Below are positions 35,078-43,700 of a stretch of DNA of 64,000 bases, in pieces. The notes beneath the pieces were generated by a model, which was given only the letters and a program-made list of their open reading frames with translations, was not told the DNA's origin and did no database searches. The translations under genes and the position numbers were made by a program. This DNA comes from Anaerolineales bacterium (GTDB taxonomy: Bacteria > Chloroflexota > Anaerolineae > 4572-78 > J111), in NCBI GenBank assembly GCA_020634935.1, contig JACKAT010000012.1, forward strand, positions 56,571 to 120,570, written 5' to 3'. Position 1 is the stretch's first letter. Every line of letters starts with the position of its first letter.

Positions 35078-36520
35078 ATGAGGAATAGTAAAATATTAAA
35101 GCACAGTCTGGCTACAGTGATAGTAGTCTTAGGTATCAGCCTTCTGGTCGCTTGTGGTTCGTCTGCTGAACCAACCCCGGCGCCGGTTGAGGCTGAAGCG
35201 GTGCAGCAGCCCCGAGTCGTTTCGGCTGAGGCCTTTGTTGTCCCGGTCAAGGAATCGGATTTGGCCTTTGAAACAAGCGGTCGAGTAGTGGCTATCGAAG
35301 TTGACGAGGGCGAGACCGTTAATGAGGGCGACGTTTTGGCCCGCATCGATGACTCTACTCAGCAAGCCCGAGTGGCTGAAGCTCAAGCCACGTTGGCTCA
35401 GGCCAAGGCGGGAAAAACTGAAGCCGAGGCCCGTTTGGCCGAAGCCGCTTCTAAGCTAGCTGAAGCTGAGGCCAGCTTAGCTAAAGTTAACGCTGGCCCC
35501 ACAGACGAGGAAATTGCGCAGCTTCAAGCTACCTTAGCCAAAGCGGAAGCGGCCTTGGCGAATATGATTGCCGGCCCAACACCGGAAGAAATTGCCGAAG
35601 CTGCGGCTCAGGTGCAAACCCGCCAAGCCGAACTTAACGAAGTGCTGGCCGACGCCCGCGATGAAGATCTCCAAGCCTCCGCTTCCCGTGTACTTAAGGC
35701 TGAGGCCGACGTGCGGGAAGCTCAGGATGATTATGATCAGGTTCGCTATGGCGATCCCGATGATGTTCTGGTGGCCGGGGTAGCTTTAGAGAAATTCACT
35801 CTGGAATATGAAGCGGCCAAAGCGGAATACGATAAGCTGGTCAACGGGGCCACGGCCGAACAAATTGCTACCGCTCAAGCCCGAGTGTCCGAAGCTCAGG
35901 CCAGCTTAACCCGGGTCAAAGCGGGAGCCACGGCGGAAGAGATCGCTCAGGTTCAGGCCGATGTAGCTCGGGCCCAAGCTGATCTGGACAAACTTCTGGC
36001 CGGCTCTACTGATGAAGATATCGCTATCGCTGAGGCGCAAGTCGAGTCCGCCCAAGCCAATATCGCCACGGCCCGGGCTAACGTTGGAGCCGCTGAAACA
36101 GATGTAGAAGTTAATCAGACCTCGGTCGATTTGGTTCAAGTTGAGCTGGATAAAACGGTTCTCAAAGCCCCGTTTAGCGGTGAAGTTAGCAGCCTCAATA
36201 ACGTTGACGAAGGTGAGATTGTTCAAGCCGGATCAAAAGTGGTTTCGCTGGGCGACACTAGCAAGTGGCAAATTGAAACCGATGACCTGACCGAAATTGA
36301 TATTGTGGATGTTCAAATAGGCGCCAACGTGACGATCAGCGTCGATGCCTTACCGGGTGAAGAATTTAAGGGCAAGGTGGTCAAAATCACGCCTAAATCG
36401 GAAACTAAGGCCGGGGATGTAACCTATACCGTCTTGATCGACATCACCAAAGGGCCCATCGCTCGCTTGCGCTGGGGGATGACAACTTTCGTTGATATTG
36501 AAGCCGGTCCTGAGATTTAG
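35078..36520 (+). CDS. HlyD/MacA-type membrane-fusion adaptor, lipoprotein
   Basis: The start is set at ATG 35078 (a GTG immediately before it is also possible). The 480-residue protein has a lipoprotein signal ending LLVAC (Cys near 25). The first half-lipoyl domain contains VVAIEVDEGETVNEGDVLARID (about 68-89). A very long coiled coil (about 95-345) follows, with five imperfect repeats of about 45 residues marked by AGPTDEEIA-like motifs. The second half-lipoyl VLKAPFSGEVSSLNNVDEGEIV and a beta-barrel end it. It would bridge or regulate the MacB-type transporter encoded by the following genes. It is first in the operon. Confidence 0.92.
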   Translation: MRNSKILKHSLATVIVVLGISLLVACGSSAEPTPAPVEAEAVQQPRVVSAEAFVVPVKESDLAFETSGRVVAIEVDEGETVNEGDVLARIDDSTQQARVAEAQATLAQAKAGKTEAEARLAEAASKLAEAEASLAKVNAGPTDEEIAQLQATLAKAEAALANMIAGPTPEEIAEAAAQVQTRQAELNEVLADARDEDLQASASRVLKAEADVREAQDDYDQVRYGDPDDVLVAGVALEKFTLEYEAAKAEYDKLVNGATAEQIATAQARVSEAQASLTRVKAGATAEEIAQVQADVARAQADLDKLLAGSTDEDIAIAEAQVESAQANIATARANVGAAETDVEVNQTSVDLVQVELDKTVLKAPFSGEVSSLNNVDEGEIVQAGSKVVSLGDTSKWQIETDDLTEIDIVDVQIGANVTISVDALPGEEFKGKVVKITPKSETKAGDVTYTVLIDITKGPIARLRWGMTTFVDIEAGPEI

Positions 36521-36578
36521 TCCAAAACACAGTTGATGATGACGCTTGTAGTTGAACAATTCTCGGAAGGTTAGACAA

Positions 36579-38093
36579 ATGAGGATGATTATGAAACGGT
36601 TAGTAACTTTATCTTTAGCTCTGGCGTTGGGCCTGGTGCTGAGTCTCTTAGCTACAGCCGGTCACCCGGCGCAAGCGCAAGAGGATCTGGATACCATTTT
36701 GGCCCGAGCCGCCGCCAGAAGCTTCCTGACCACTTTGACTCGCCCGGAACTGGCCAGTGCGCTTGAATTCTATACGGCCGATACGCTGCGAACTGACAAC
36801 ATTCTGACCGAACTGGGTGATGTCACCAGCTATCAAATTACCAGTGCCGATTGGCTCAAACCCAATGAAACCTACCAGGTTGAAGCCACGCTTCAACCCG
36901 GCAACCGCGACATCATTGTGCGCACTGGTAAGTACGATGGTCGCTGGCAGGTCGATGGTTTGGAACTGCCGGCCAGTGGTACGGTGGCCCAGACGGCCGC
37001 TGCCTCGGCTCCGGTAGTCGGCATCCAGCCGGTAGCCGGTAATGGCACGGGCAAACTGGTTTTTCAAACCCAAAGCGGGGGTGACATCTATGTCATCAAC
37101 GCCGATGGTACAGGCCTGAGCCGCATCACCAATGGCCTGGACCCGCAGCTTTCGCCCGATGGCAGCCAGATTGTTTTCACCCGCTGGGATCCGCAGTTTG
37201 AACTTTTCACTATCAACGTTGACGGCAGCAACGAGCGGTCCTGGTTTGCCGGCAAACGACAGATGAAATCACCTACTTGGTCGGCGGATGGTACTAAACT
37301 GGTTTTCAGTTATCAAGATGGCGGCCGGTTGGAAGGGGATCTGAAAAAGTACAGCTTGAAGGCTCTGGCTCGTAAAGCCAAAGACGGCGAAACGATTCGG
37401 ATTCCTGACAACGCCCGTGGCGTTGAGTTTAATAATGAAGATGGTCTGCAATACTTTATCCCGCCTGATGCTTACTGGTGGCTGGCCCAGATTGATCTTC
37501 AGAATGAAGAATACGAGGATTTAGCCACCGGCTCTCGCTACAACTACGCGCCGAGTTGGGACCCAACTGACCCGAACAAGCTGTTCTATCGCACCGATAA
37601 GGGCATTGGCCTCTATTACGCCGACTCGCACACCAGCTACCCGGTCAGCTATGACGACCGAGATCGCGGTGGATTGGCCGTCTCGCCGGACGGCAGCAAA
37701 GTAGCGTTTACCTACTATCAGGATGGTAACTGGGAAATTCACACGATCAATCTCGACGGCACCAACCGGCAGCGATTGACCGAAACGCCGTTGGCAGTTG
37801 TGGCTAATAAAAACCAGGCCGGCAACGAAGTCTACATTAACGAAGAAGGTTTCAGAACGATGAGCCGCGCTCACGGCGATAGCCAGCCCAATAATAATTG
37901 GAACAACGCCGCCCCCGCCTGGTCACCCGACGGCAGCCAAATCGCTTTTGTTACCGACCGCACCGGCCAGTGGGAAATCTGGATCATGAATGCCGACGGC
38001 TCAAACCAGCACGCTATGTTCCCCAACGGCGCCCTCGACGGGATCGCCCTGAACTTTGCCGGCGTTGATGAGCGCATGTTATCGTGGCGATAA
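36579..38093 (+). CDS. Exported TolB-like beta-propeller protein with NTF2-like domain
   Basis: The start is set at ATG 36579 with GGAAGG 8 nt before it. In 504 residues, a signal peptide ends at HPAQAQ (near 33). An NTF2-like region follows (about 36-130, LDTILARAAARSFLTTL to DGRWQVDGLEL). A beta-propeller of PD40 repeats (DIYVINADGTGLSRITNG, LSPDGSQIVFTRWD, VSPDGSKVAFTYY, WSPDGSQIAFVTDRTGQWEI) makes up the rest. Such propellers bind protein or carbohydrate outside the membrane. Its place between adaptor and ATPase genes suggests an accessory of this transporter. A hairpin follows the stop. Confidence 0.85.
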   Translation: MRMIMKRLVTLSLALALGLVLSLLATAGHPAQAQEDLDTILARAAARSFLTTLTRPELASALEFYTADTLRTDNILTELGDVTSYQITSADWLKPNETYQVEATLQPGNRDIIVRTGKYDGRWQVDGLELPASGTVAQTAAASAPVVGIQPVAGNGTGKLVFQTQSGGDIYVINADGTGLSRITNGLDPQLSPDGSQIVFTRWDPQFELFTINVDGSNERSWFAGKRQMKSPTWSADGTKLVFSYQDGGRLEGDLKKYSLKALARKAKDGETIRIPDNARGVEFNNEDGLQYFIPPDAYWWLAQIDLQNEEYEDLATGSRYNYAPSWDPTDPNKLFYRTDKGIGLYYADSHTSYPVSYDDRDRGGLAVSPDGSKVAFTYYQDGNWEIHTINLDGTNRQRLTETPLAVVANKNQAGNEVYINEEGFRTMSRAHGDSQPNNNWNNAAPAWSPDGSQIAFVTDRTGQWEIWIMNADGSNQHAMFPNGALDGIALNFAGVDERMLSWR

Positions 38094-38115
38094 TGAATAG
38101 GCGACGAGCAGATCA

Positions 38116-38155
38116 GGAGACCGGGAGAATAGCTAGATAGCAATCTCCGGTCTCC
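38116..38155. promoter_or_regulatory. Hairpin between the TolB-like and Pfk-like genes
   Basis: GGAGACCGGGAGA (38116-38128) pairs with TCTCCGGTCTCC (38144-38155), with one bulged G. It has no T-run, so it is more likely an RNA-stability or processing hairpin than a terminator. Confidence 0.55.
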
Positions 38156-38190
38156 CATCCCTCATCCCCTGTGAGAGAGGAAGCAGAAAA

Positions 38191-39435
38191 ATGAGTAAAC
38201 GGGTTGGAATTTTAGTCGGCGGCGGGGATGTCCCCGGCCTGAATATGTGTCTCAAAAGTTTGGTCTATCGCGTCATCGATGTCGGCTTTGAGCCGATTGG
38301 CGTTCGTAAAGGCTGGCAAGGGCTGCTCAATTACAACTATAAAGACCCAACCACCTATACCAACAACTTTATCGAACTGGACAAAAATATGGTCCGAGCC
38401 ATCGACCGGACGCCGGGTTCTTTTTTGCACGCTTCCCGGATCGATCCGTCAAGCGTGCCACACCGGCTTATTCCTCGATTTCTACACCCTGAACCCGGTT
38501 CGCATAAAGATACCTATGACGTCAACGCTCATATCAAAGATGTCGTTCAACGGCTTGGCTTTAAGGCACTGATCGTGGTTGGCGATGACGATATGCTGCG
38601 GCACGCGGCCCATCTGAGTAACGACGGGGTGCCGATTATCGCTATCCCCAAAACCATCCATAATAACATTCATGGCACCGATTACACCATCGGCTTCAGT
38701 ACCGGGCTAGCGCGCAGCGTCGCCTTTATACACGAACTGCGAGCGCTGGCCGGCTCGCGAGAGCAGGTGGTGGTGGTCGAAACATTCCGGGTCAATTCGG
38801 GCTTGAGTACGCTGCTGGCCGGCTTTCTGGCGGGCGTCGATCGGGTGGTTATTCCGGAAGTGCCTTATGACCCGGAGCGCCTGGCCTACCTGGTTCAGCA
38901 TGATAAGCAGCTCAATCCCAATAACTATGCCGTGGTGCTGGTTAGCGATGGTTCGCGAATTGTGCCGGAGAAGCTGCTGCAATACACCCCTCATCTATCG
39001 CCGCGCAGCCAATCGGTAGCTTTGCGGTTGATGACGGAAGAAAAAGCGGCAGAGGCCCACGAAGAAGAATTTGATCTGGATGAAGTCTTAGAAACCGGCA
39101 GCACTCTGGCCGGCAGCGGGATGGTGGTGGCCGAGGTATTGGCTCATCTGCTCGATGAAGAAGTATTTCTACAGCCGCTGACCTACCTGCTCCGAACCGG
39201 CAGCCCGGACGGCCAGGACCTGCTAGGGGCCACCAACTTCGCCATTATGGCCGCTCGACTCTTGAGCGAAGAGCGTTTTGGCCGGATGACGGCCTATCAG
39301 CAGCGTTATAATTTAACTGATGTCCCGCTCAGTATGGTCACTGAAGGCGTACATGCGGTGGATGTGGACGAAATGTACAATGCCCATGAGTACAAACCAA
39401 AAGTTAATTTAATTTGGGCAGTTCAGGAAAAATGA
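38191..39435 (+). CDS. Phosphofructokinase paralogue with degenerate active site
   Basis: The 414-residue protein is clearly homologous along its length to the PPi-type enzyme at 25746 (VGGGDVPGLN, RKGWQGLLNYN, IHGTDYTIGFSTGLARS). The catalytic loop reads PKTIHNN (153-159) instead of PKTMDND, so both catalytic aspartates are replaced (His157, Asn159). The donor loop is VGDDDM rather than GGDDT, and the FGR motif has become FRV (199-201). An insertion of about 30 acidic residues (MTEEKAAEAHEEEFDLDEV) lies near 285. The frame is intact and the gene is wedged in the ABC operon, 1 bp before the ATPase start. A regulatory or binding role is likelier than catalysis. Confidence 0.88.
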   Translation: MSKRVGILVGGGDVPGLNMCLKSLVYRVIDVGFEPIGVRKGWQGLLNYNYKDPTTYTNNFIELDKNMVRAIDRTPGSFLHASRIDPSSVPHRLIPRFLHPEPGSHKDTYDVNAHIKDVVQRLGFKALIVVGDDDMLRHAAHLSNDGVPIIAIPKTIHNNIHGTDYTIGFSTGLARSVAFIHELRALAGSREQVVVVETFRVNSGLSTLLAGFLAGVDRVVIPEVPYDPERLAYLVQHDKQLNPNNYAVVLVSDGSRIVPEKLLQYTPHLSPRSQSVALRLMTEEKAAEAHEEEFDLDEVLETGSTLAGSGMVVAEVLAHLLDEEVFLQPLTYLLRTGSPDGQDLLGATNFAIMAARLLSEERFGRMTAYQQRYNLTDVPLSMVTEGVHAVDVDEMYNAHEYKPKVNLIWAVQEK

Positions 39436-39436
39436 T

Positions 39437-40180
39437 ATGTTCGGCAATAATCATAAAAACCATGACTACGAATATGTAGTGCAAATTAAAGATGTCGTCA
39501 AAAGCTTCAAGGTTGGCGACGGCGAAGTGACTATCCTTAAGGGCATTTCGTTTGATGTCAAAGATGGCGAGTTTGTGTCGATTGTGGGGCCGTCCGGCAA
39601 CGGCAAATCGACTCTGCTCAACATGATTACCGGCATCGACCGGCCCAGTGACGGTGATGTTGTCGTCACCGGTCGCAATCTGAACAAGATGTCTGAAAAC
39701 CAACTGGCGGCCTGGCGGGGCGAAAATGTCGGCATCATCTTCCAGTTTTTCCAAATGCTGCCCGCGCTCAGCCTGCTGCAAAACGTCATCTTGCCGATGG
39801 ACTTTGCCAACAAATACTCCTCCAAGGAACGGCGCGAACGAGCCATGCATTTGCTGGAAACTGTCGGGCTGGCCGATCAGGCCGACAAGCTGCCCAGTAT
39901 GGTCTCCGGGGGCCAGCAGCAGCGAGCCGCCATCGCCCGCGCCCTGGCCAACGATCCGCCCCTGCTGGTCGGCGACGAGCCCACCGGCAACCTCGACTCT
40001 CGCACTGCGCAGGACGTTTTTGAACTGTTCTCCAAGCTGGTCGAAGAGGGCAAATCGATGCTGATGGTGACGCACGACAAAGAACTGGCCAAGCGTGTGC
40101 CGCGCGTGGTTGAAATCACCAACGGCAAAATCACCCGCGACGAATACGCCGGCAGCAAAACGGCCTGGACGGGCTACTAA
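39437..40180 (+). CDS. LolD/MacB-type ABC transporter ATPase
   Basis: The 247-residue ATPase has Walker A GPSGNGKST (about 52-60), Q loop IFQFFQMLPALSLLQNV, signature VSGGQQQR (about 156-163), Walker B LLVGDEPTGNLDS and switch His in MVTHDKELA. The TGNLDS motif marks the LolD/MacB/FtsE branch, which uses FtsX-type permeases. Its start is 1 bp after the Pfk-like stop, so translation is coupled. The permease partner follows 559 bp later, beyond an inverted repeat and array 3. Such systems move lipoproteins, peptides or drugs by mechanotransmission. Confidence 0.94.
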   Translation: MFGNNHKNHDYEYVVQIKDVVKSFKVGDGEVTILKGISFDVKDGEFVSIVGPSGNGKSTLLNMITGIDRPSDGDVVVTGRNLNKMSENQLAAWRGENVGIIFQFFQMLPALSLLQNVILPMDFANKYSSKERRERAMHLLETVGLADQADKLPSMVSGGQQQRAAIARALANDPPLLVGDEPTGNLDSRTAQDVFELFSKLVEEGKSMLMVTHDKELAKRVPRVVEITNGKITRDEYAGSKTAWTGY

Positions 40181-40237
40181 GCACCCATATCATACCTACC
40201 GGACTTAGGCAGTTGAGAAATGGTTGTGTCAGTTCAA

Positions 40238-40311
40238 GCGAGAAATCCCTCAGAATGGTGTTGTAACCAAACGCCGGAGGGATTTCTCTGTATTCGGCAT
40301 CGAAATGACAG
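40238..40311. repeat. Inverted-repeat element beside array 3
   Basis: GAGAAATCCCTC (40240-40251) and GAGGGATTTCTC (40277-40288) are mirror arms, followed by CGAAATGACA (about 40300). The arms match those of the element at 1977-2072, so the two belong to one dispersed family. Confidence 0.75.
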
Positions 40312-40369
40312 GAACCGCATAACTCATAAACCTATCCGCTCTTGAGTTGTTCCAGTCATAAATGAAACG

Positions 40370-40633
40370 GTAGGAATCGTTTTTTGGATGGTAGGAATGA
40401 TTTTTCGGTGGTAGGAACCGTTTTTGGATGGTAGGAACGATTCGGCGGCCGTCGGAACCGTTTGGCGGTCGGTAGGAACGATTTTTCGGTGGTAGGAACG
40501 ATTCGGCGGCCGTCGGAACCGTTCGGCGGATGGTAGGAACGATTTTTTGATAGTCGGAACCGTTTTTGGATGGTAGGAACGATTCGGCAGTCGTCGGAAC
40601 CGTTCGGCGGATGGTAGGCATTGTTGGGCAAGT
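40370..40633. repeat. Tandem 20-21-bp repeat array 3
   Basis: Thirteen units start with GTAGGAAC or GTCGGAAC at intervals of 20 or 21 bp (eight of 20, four of 21). Each carries a T-tract or a TTCGGCGG variant. The unit differs in sequence from arrays 1 and 2, but the period, the T/A-tract and the neighbouring inverted repeat are alike. It lies between the genes for the ABC ATPase and its permease, 107 bp before the permease start. Confidence 0.9.
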
Positions 40634-40739
40634 CACGGAGCAGTTGAAGACCGTTAGAAGATGAAACCGTAACGGGAATTTGGCTGAGTGACCTGCTTGA
40701 TCAGGCGATTGATCTACGAAGGGTACGAAGTTACACAAA

Positions 40740-43148
40740 ATGAACGTTATTTGGTATAAAGTCTGGTCAGACATTTGGGATAATAAAGTCCGCACGATGC
40801 TGGCTGTATTGAGCATCTCCGCCGGGGTATTTGCCATTGGCGCGGTGTTTGGTATGGTCGATCAACTGATCACGGGGATGGATCGCGCTCACCAGGCGGT
40901 TGTACCGTCCCACCTCTTCATGGCCATCGACCCACGTATTGACGAAACGACAGCCGACCGTCTCGCTAAAGTCAAGGGCATCGAGGATATCGAGGTGGCC
41001 AACGAAGTGGCGGTTCGCTACAAAATCCATCCCGATGACGATTGGCGGGCCGCGCGGCTGATCATGCGCAAAGATTATGAGGATCAGACCTACGATATCC
41101 TCCAACTCAAAGAGGGCGAATGGCCCAAAAAGGACAATTTCGGTATCGAACGGCTGTCGAGCCAAACCTTCGGCATCAATATCGGTGATAAGGTCATCTT
41201 TGAACTGGACAAAAGCGACCGGGCCTTGCCTATCACCGGCAAAATTCGGCATAACTTTGTTGAACCACCCGACTTTGGCGGCGACGCCGTCTTTTTCACC
41301 GATGCCCAAGGGTTGGAACGTTTTAATATCCCTGAAGGCGAATACAACAACCTATTTATCCGGGTTACGCCCTACAGCGCCGACTTCGCCCGCGAAATGG
41401 CCACTGAGATTAAAGACCGGCTGGCCAAAGAAGATGTCGGCGTCAACTTTACCTCCTACCAGGATCCTGAGGAGCATTGGGGCCGGAGGTTTGTGGAGGG
41501 GATCAATCTTGTCTTGCAGATTTTGGCGATTATCTCGCTGGCGATGAGCGTGATTTTGGTCACCAACACCATGACCGCCTTGATCACCCAGCAAACCAAC
41601 CAGATCGGTATGATCAAGGCTGTTGGCGGCACTACCGGCGCCATCCTCAAAATCTATCTGGCCGCGGTTTTGATTTACGGTTCGCTGGCATTTATCATCT
41701 CACTACCTTTTGGAGCGATGGTGGCTTATGGCATCAGCAAGTGGTTCCTCAACCTGTTCAACATCGACTACGAAGTTTTCCAAATCTCGACGCGGGCCGT
41801 TATTTATCAGGCTATCGCTGCCACCCTGATTCCGCTGCTGGCTGCCTTGTGGCCGGTGCTGACGGGCGCAGCCATTACCGTGCGCGAAGCCATTGCTTCA
41901 TACGGGCTGGGCGGCGATTTCGGCTCCAGCCGGCTCGATCAGGGGGTGGAGCGGATCGGCCAGCGCTTTTTATCGTCGCCCTATGCCATCGCGCTGGGCA
42001 ACCTGTTTCGGCGCAAGGGGCGGCTGACCTTAACCCAACTGGTGCTGGTTGGGGCTGGTACGATGTTTTTGATCGTGATGAGCCTATCGGCGTCGATCTC
42101 CTACACCCTCAATACCGATATGAACCGGCGCGGTTTTGACGTGCGGATTGGTTTTCGGGATCCGCAGCGCACCGATCGGGTGGAGACGATGGCCCACAAG
42201 GTGCCGGGGGTCGATCAGGCCGAGACCTGGTTTACGACCCCGGCGGCCATTCTCAAAGAAGGGCAAAGCACCCAGGAGGCCGGGGTGGGCGCGGAGTTGA
42301 TCGGTATTCCTGAGGGCAGCGAGATGTACCAGCCGCTCATTGTGGCCGGCCGCTGGCTGGAGCCGGGCGATGATCGCGTCATCGTCATGAGCCGGGATAC
42401 CGCCGAAGATAATAACATCAGTGTCGGCGACACCGTCACGCTCAACCTGTTTGAACTCGGCGACGACGAATGGCAGGTGGTCGGCCTGTTCCAGGTCATT
42501 TTCAGCGGCGGTTTCGACGCCGAACCAATTTACGCGCCTGAGGACGCTGTGTTCCATGCCACCAAAAAATACAACGATGGCGTTCGATTATTCGTTAGCA
42601 CCGTCTCGCATACCCCGCAAGATGTCGAGTCGATCTACCAGCAGCTTAAAGACGATTACGAAGATCGCAACATGGATATCGATGTTTTCTCAACCGGCAC
42701 CACCCCCGATGACATGGCCAATGCCATTAGCCAGTTCAGTATCACCACCAATATGTTGATGGGCCTGGCCGTCATTGTGGCGATGGTCGGCGGAATTGGA
42801 CTGATGGGGTCGCTCTCGATTAGCGTAGTGGAGCGCACGCGGGAAATCGGCGTAATGCGAGCCATCGGCGCGAGGTCGATGACCATCATGGGCATGTTTG
42901 TGATGGAGGGGGTTTTGCAGGGGGTGTTTAGTTGGCTAGTGTCCGTGCCAATCTCGTTTATCCTGGCCCGCCCGCTGGCCAACGCGCTGGGGCAGGCGAT
43001 GTTTGATGCTAACCTGGATTACAAATATAATTTCGGCGCGGTCATCGTCTGGCTGATCGTCATCCTCATCATCTCGACTTTGGCCTCGATTCTCCCGGCC
43101 CGCAGCGCCACCACAATTAGTGTACGAGATAGTCTGGCGTATGCTTGA
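40740..43148 (+). CDS. FtsX/MacB-type ABC permease with two FtsX units
   Basis: The 802-residue permease has the arrangement of a four-helix FtsX unit twice. An N-terminal helix (about 17-40) and a periplasmic MacB-PCD domain (about 45-245) are followed by helices at about 260-385 with QQTNQIGMIKAVGGTTGAIL. A second helix at about 440, a second periplasmic domain and final helices at about 675-800, with RTREIGVMRAIGARSMTIMG, complete it. The IGxMKAxGA loops contact the ATPase. With the adaptor (35078) and ATPase (39437) it forms a MacAB-like or lipoprotein-release-type system. The ribosome site is weak. Confidence 0.93.
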   Translation: MNVIWYKVWSDIWDNKVRTMLAVLSISAGVFAIGAVFGMVDQLITGMDRAHQAVVPSHLFMAIDPRIDETTADRLAKVKGIEDIEVANEVAVRYKIHPDDDWRAARLIMRKDYEDQTYDILQLKEGEWPKKDNFGIERLSSQTFGINIGDKVIFELDKSDRALPITGKIRHNFVEPPDFGGDAVFFTDAQGLERFNIPEGEYNNLFIRVTPYSADFAREMATEIKDRLAKEDVGVNFTSYQDPEEHWGRRFVEGINLVLQILAIISLAMSVILVTNTMTALITQQTNQIGMIKAVGGTTGAILKIYLAAVLIYGSLAFIISLPFGAMVAYGISKWFLNLFNIDYEVFQISTRAVIYQAIAATLIPLLAALWPVLTGAAITVREAIASYGLGGDFGSSRLDQGVERIGQRFLSSPYAIALGNLFRRKGRLTLTQLVLVGAGTMFLIVMSLSASISYTLNTDMNRRGFDVRIGFRDPQRTDRVETMAHKVPGVDQAETWFTTPAAILKEGQSTQEAGVGAELIGIPEGSEMYQPLIVAGRWLEPGDDRVIVMSRDTAEDNNISVGDTVTLNLFELGDDEWQVVGLFQVIFSGGFDAEPIYAPEDAVFHATKKYNDGVRLFVSTVSHTPQDVESIYQQLKDDYEDRNMDIDVFSTGTTPDDMANAISQFSITTNMLMGLAVIVAMVGGIGLMGSLSISVVERTREIGVMRAIGARSMTIMGMFVMEGVLQGVFSWLVSVPISFILARPLANALGQAMFDANLDYKYNFGAVIVWLIVILIISTLASILPARSATTISVRDSLAYA

Positions 43149-43182
43149 CATTCGCCCTCTGATCTCCTAGCATAAAGAAATA

Positions 43183-43249
43183 TCCACGAAGGCACACGAA
43201 GATACACACAGGAAAAAAATCTTAGTGTTTCTTTGTGTGCCTTCGTGGA
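43183..43249. repeat. 20-bp inverted repeat before the GxxExxY gene
   Basis: TCCACGAAGGCACACGAAGA (43183-43202) is mirrored at 43230-43249 with one mismatch. A partial copy (CTTTGTGTATCTTCGTGGAT) follows the gene at about 43671-43691, so the gene is bracketed by related sequence. The 3' arm ends 20 bp before the ATG. Confidence 0.8.
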
Positions 43250-43269
43250 CAATGTGTTAGGAGGGCATT

Positions 43270-43644
43270 ATGACATTGCTCTTTAAGGATGAAGTCTATA
43301 CTATCATTGGCGCGGCTATTGAAGTGCATCGAGAACTGGGGCACGGTTTTTTAGAAGCCGTCTATCACGAAGCGTTAGAGATCGAACTAACAAGCCGGAA
43401 AATCCCTTTTACCTCGCAGCAAAATCTACCCATTGTTTACAAAGGTCAACAACTAAAAAAAGAATACATTGCTGATCTTATTTGCTACAACCAAATCGTT
43501 GTCAAACTCAAAGCACTCAACACGTTGTCAGGCAAAGAAGAGGGCCAACTTCTAAATCATCTTAAAGCCACGAATTTGAGAATGGGACTGCTGATTAACT
43601 TTGGTAGTGTCGGACGATTGGAATGGAAACGGTTTATCAAGTAA
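43270..43644 (+). CDS. GxxExxY/PDDEXK_3-type protein
   Basis: A 124-residue protein with IIGAAIEVHRELGHGFLEAV then Y (the GxxExxY motif, residues 24-38), YIADLICYNQ and LLNHLKATNLRMGLLINFG, the full pattern of this family. The family is thought to have a PD-(D/E)xK nuclease-like core. Here the usual VELKA reads VKLKA (about 75-79), so the expected catalytic Glu is Lys. It breaks the run of transporter genes and is flanked by related inverted-repeat sequence, as if the cassette had been inserted. AGGAGG precedes the start. Function is not established. Confidence 0.88.
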   Translation: MTLLFKDEVYTIIGAAIEVHRELGHGFLEAVYHEALEIELTSRKIPFTSQQNLPIVYKGQQLKKEYIADLICYNQIVVKLKALNTLSGKEEGQLLNHLKATNLRMGLLINFGSVGRLEWKRFIK

Positions 43645-43700
43645 AATACCGGGATACTTTTTCTTCGTGCATCTTTGTGTATCTTCGTGGATAAAAAACA

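Noticed and set aside
40250..40837. Minus-strand ORF of 195 codons across array 3
   Set aside because: It overlaps the start of the permease gene and consists of repeat-derived sequence; no ribosome site.
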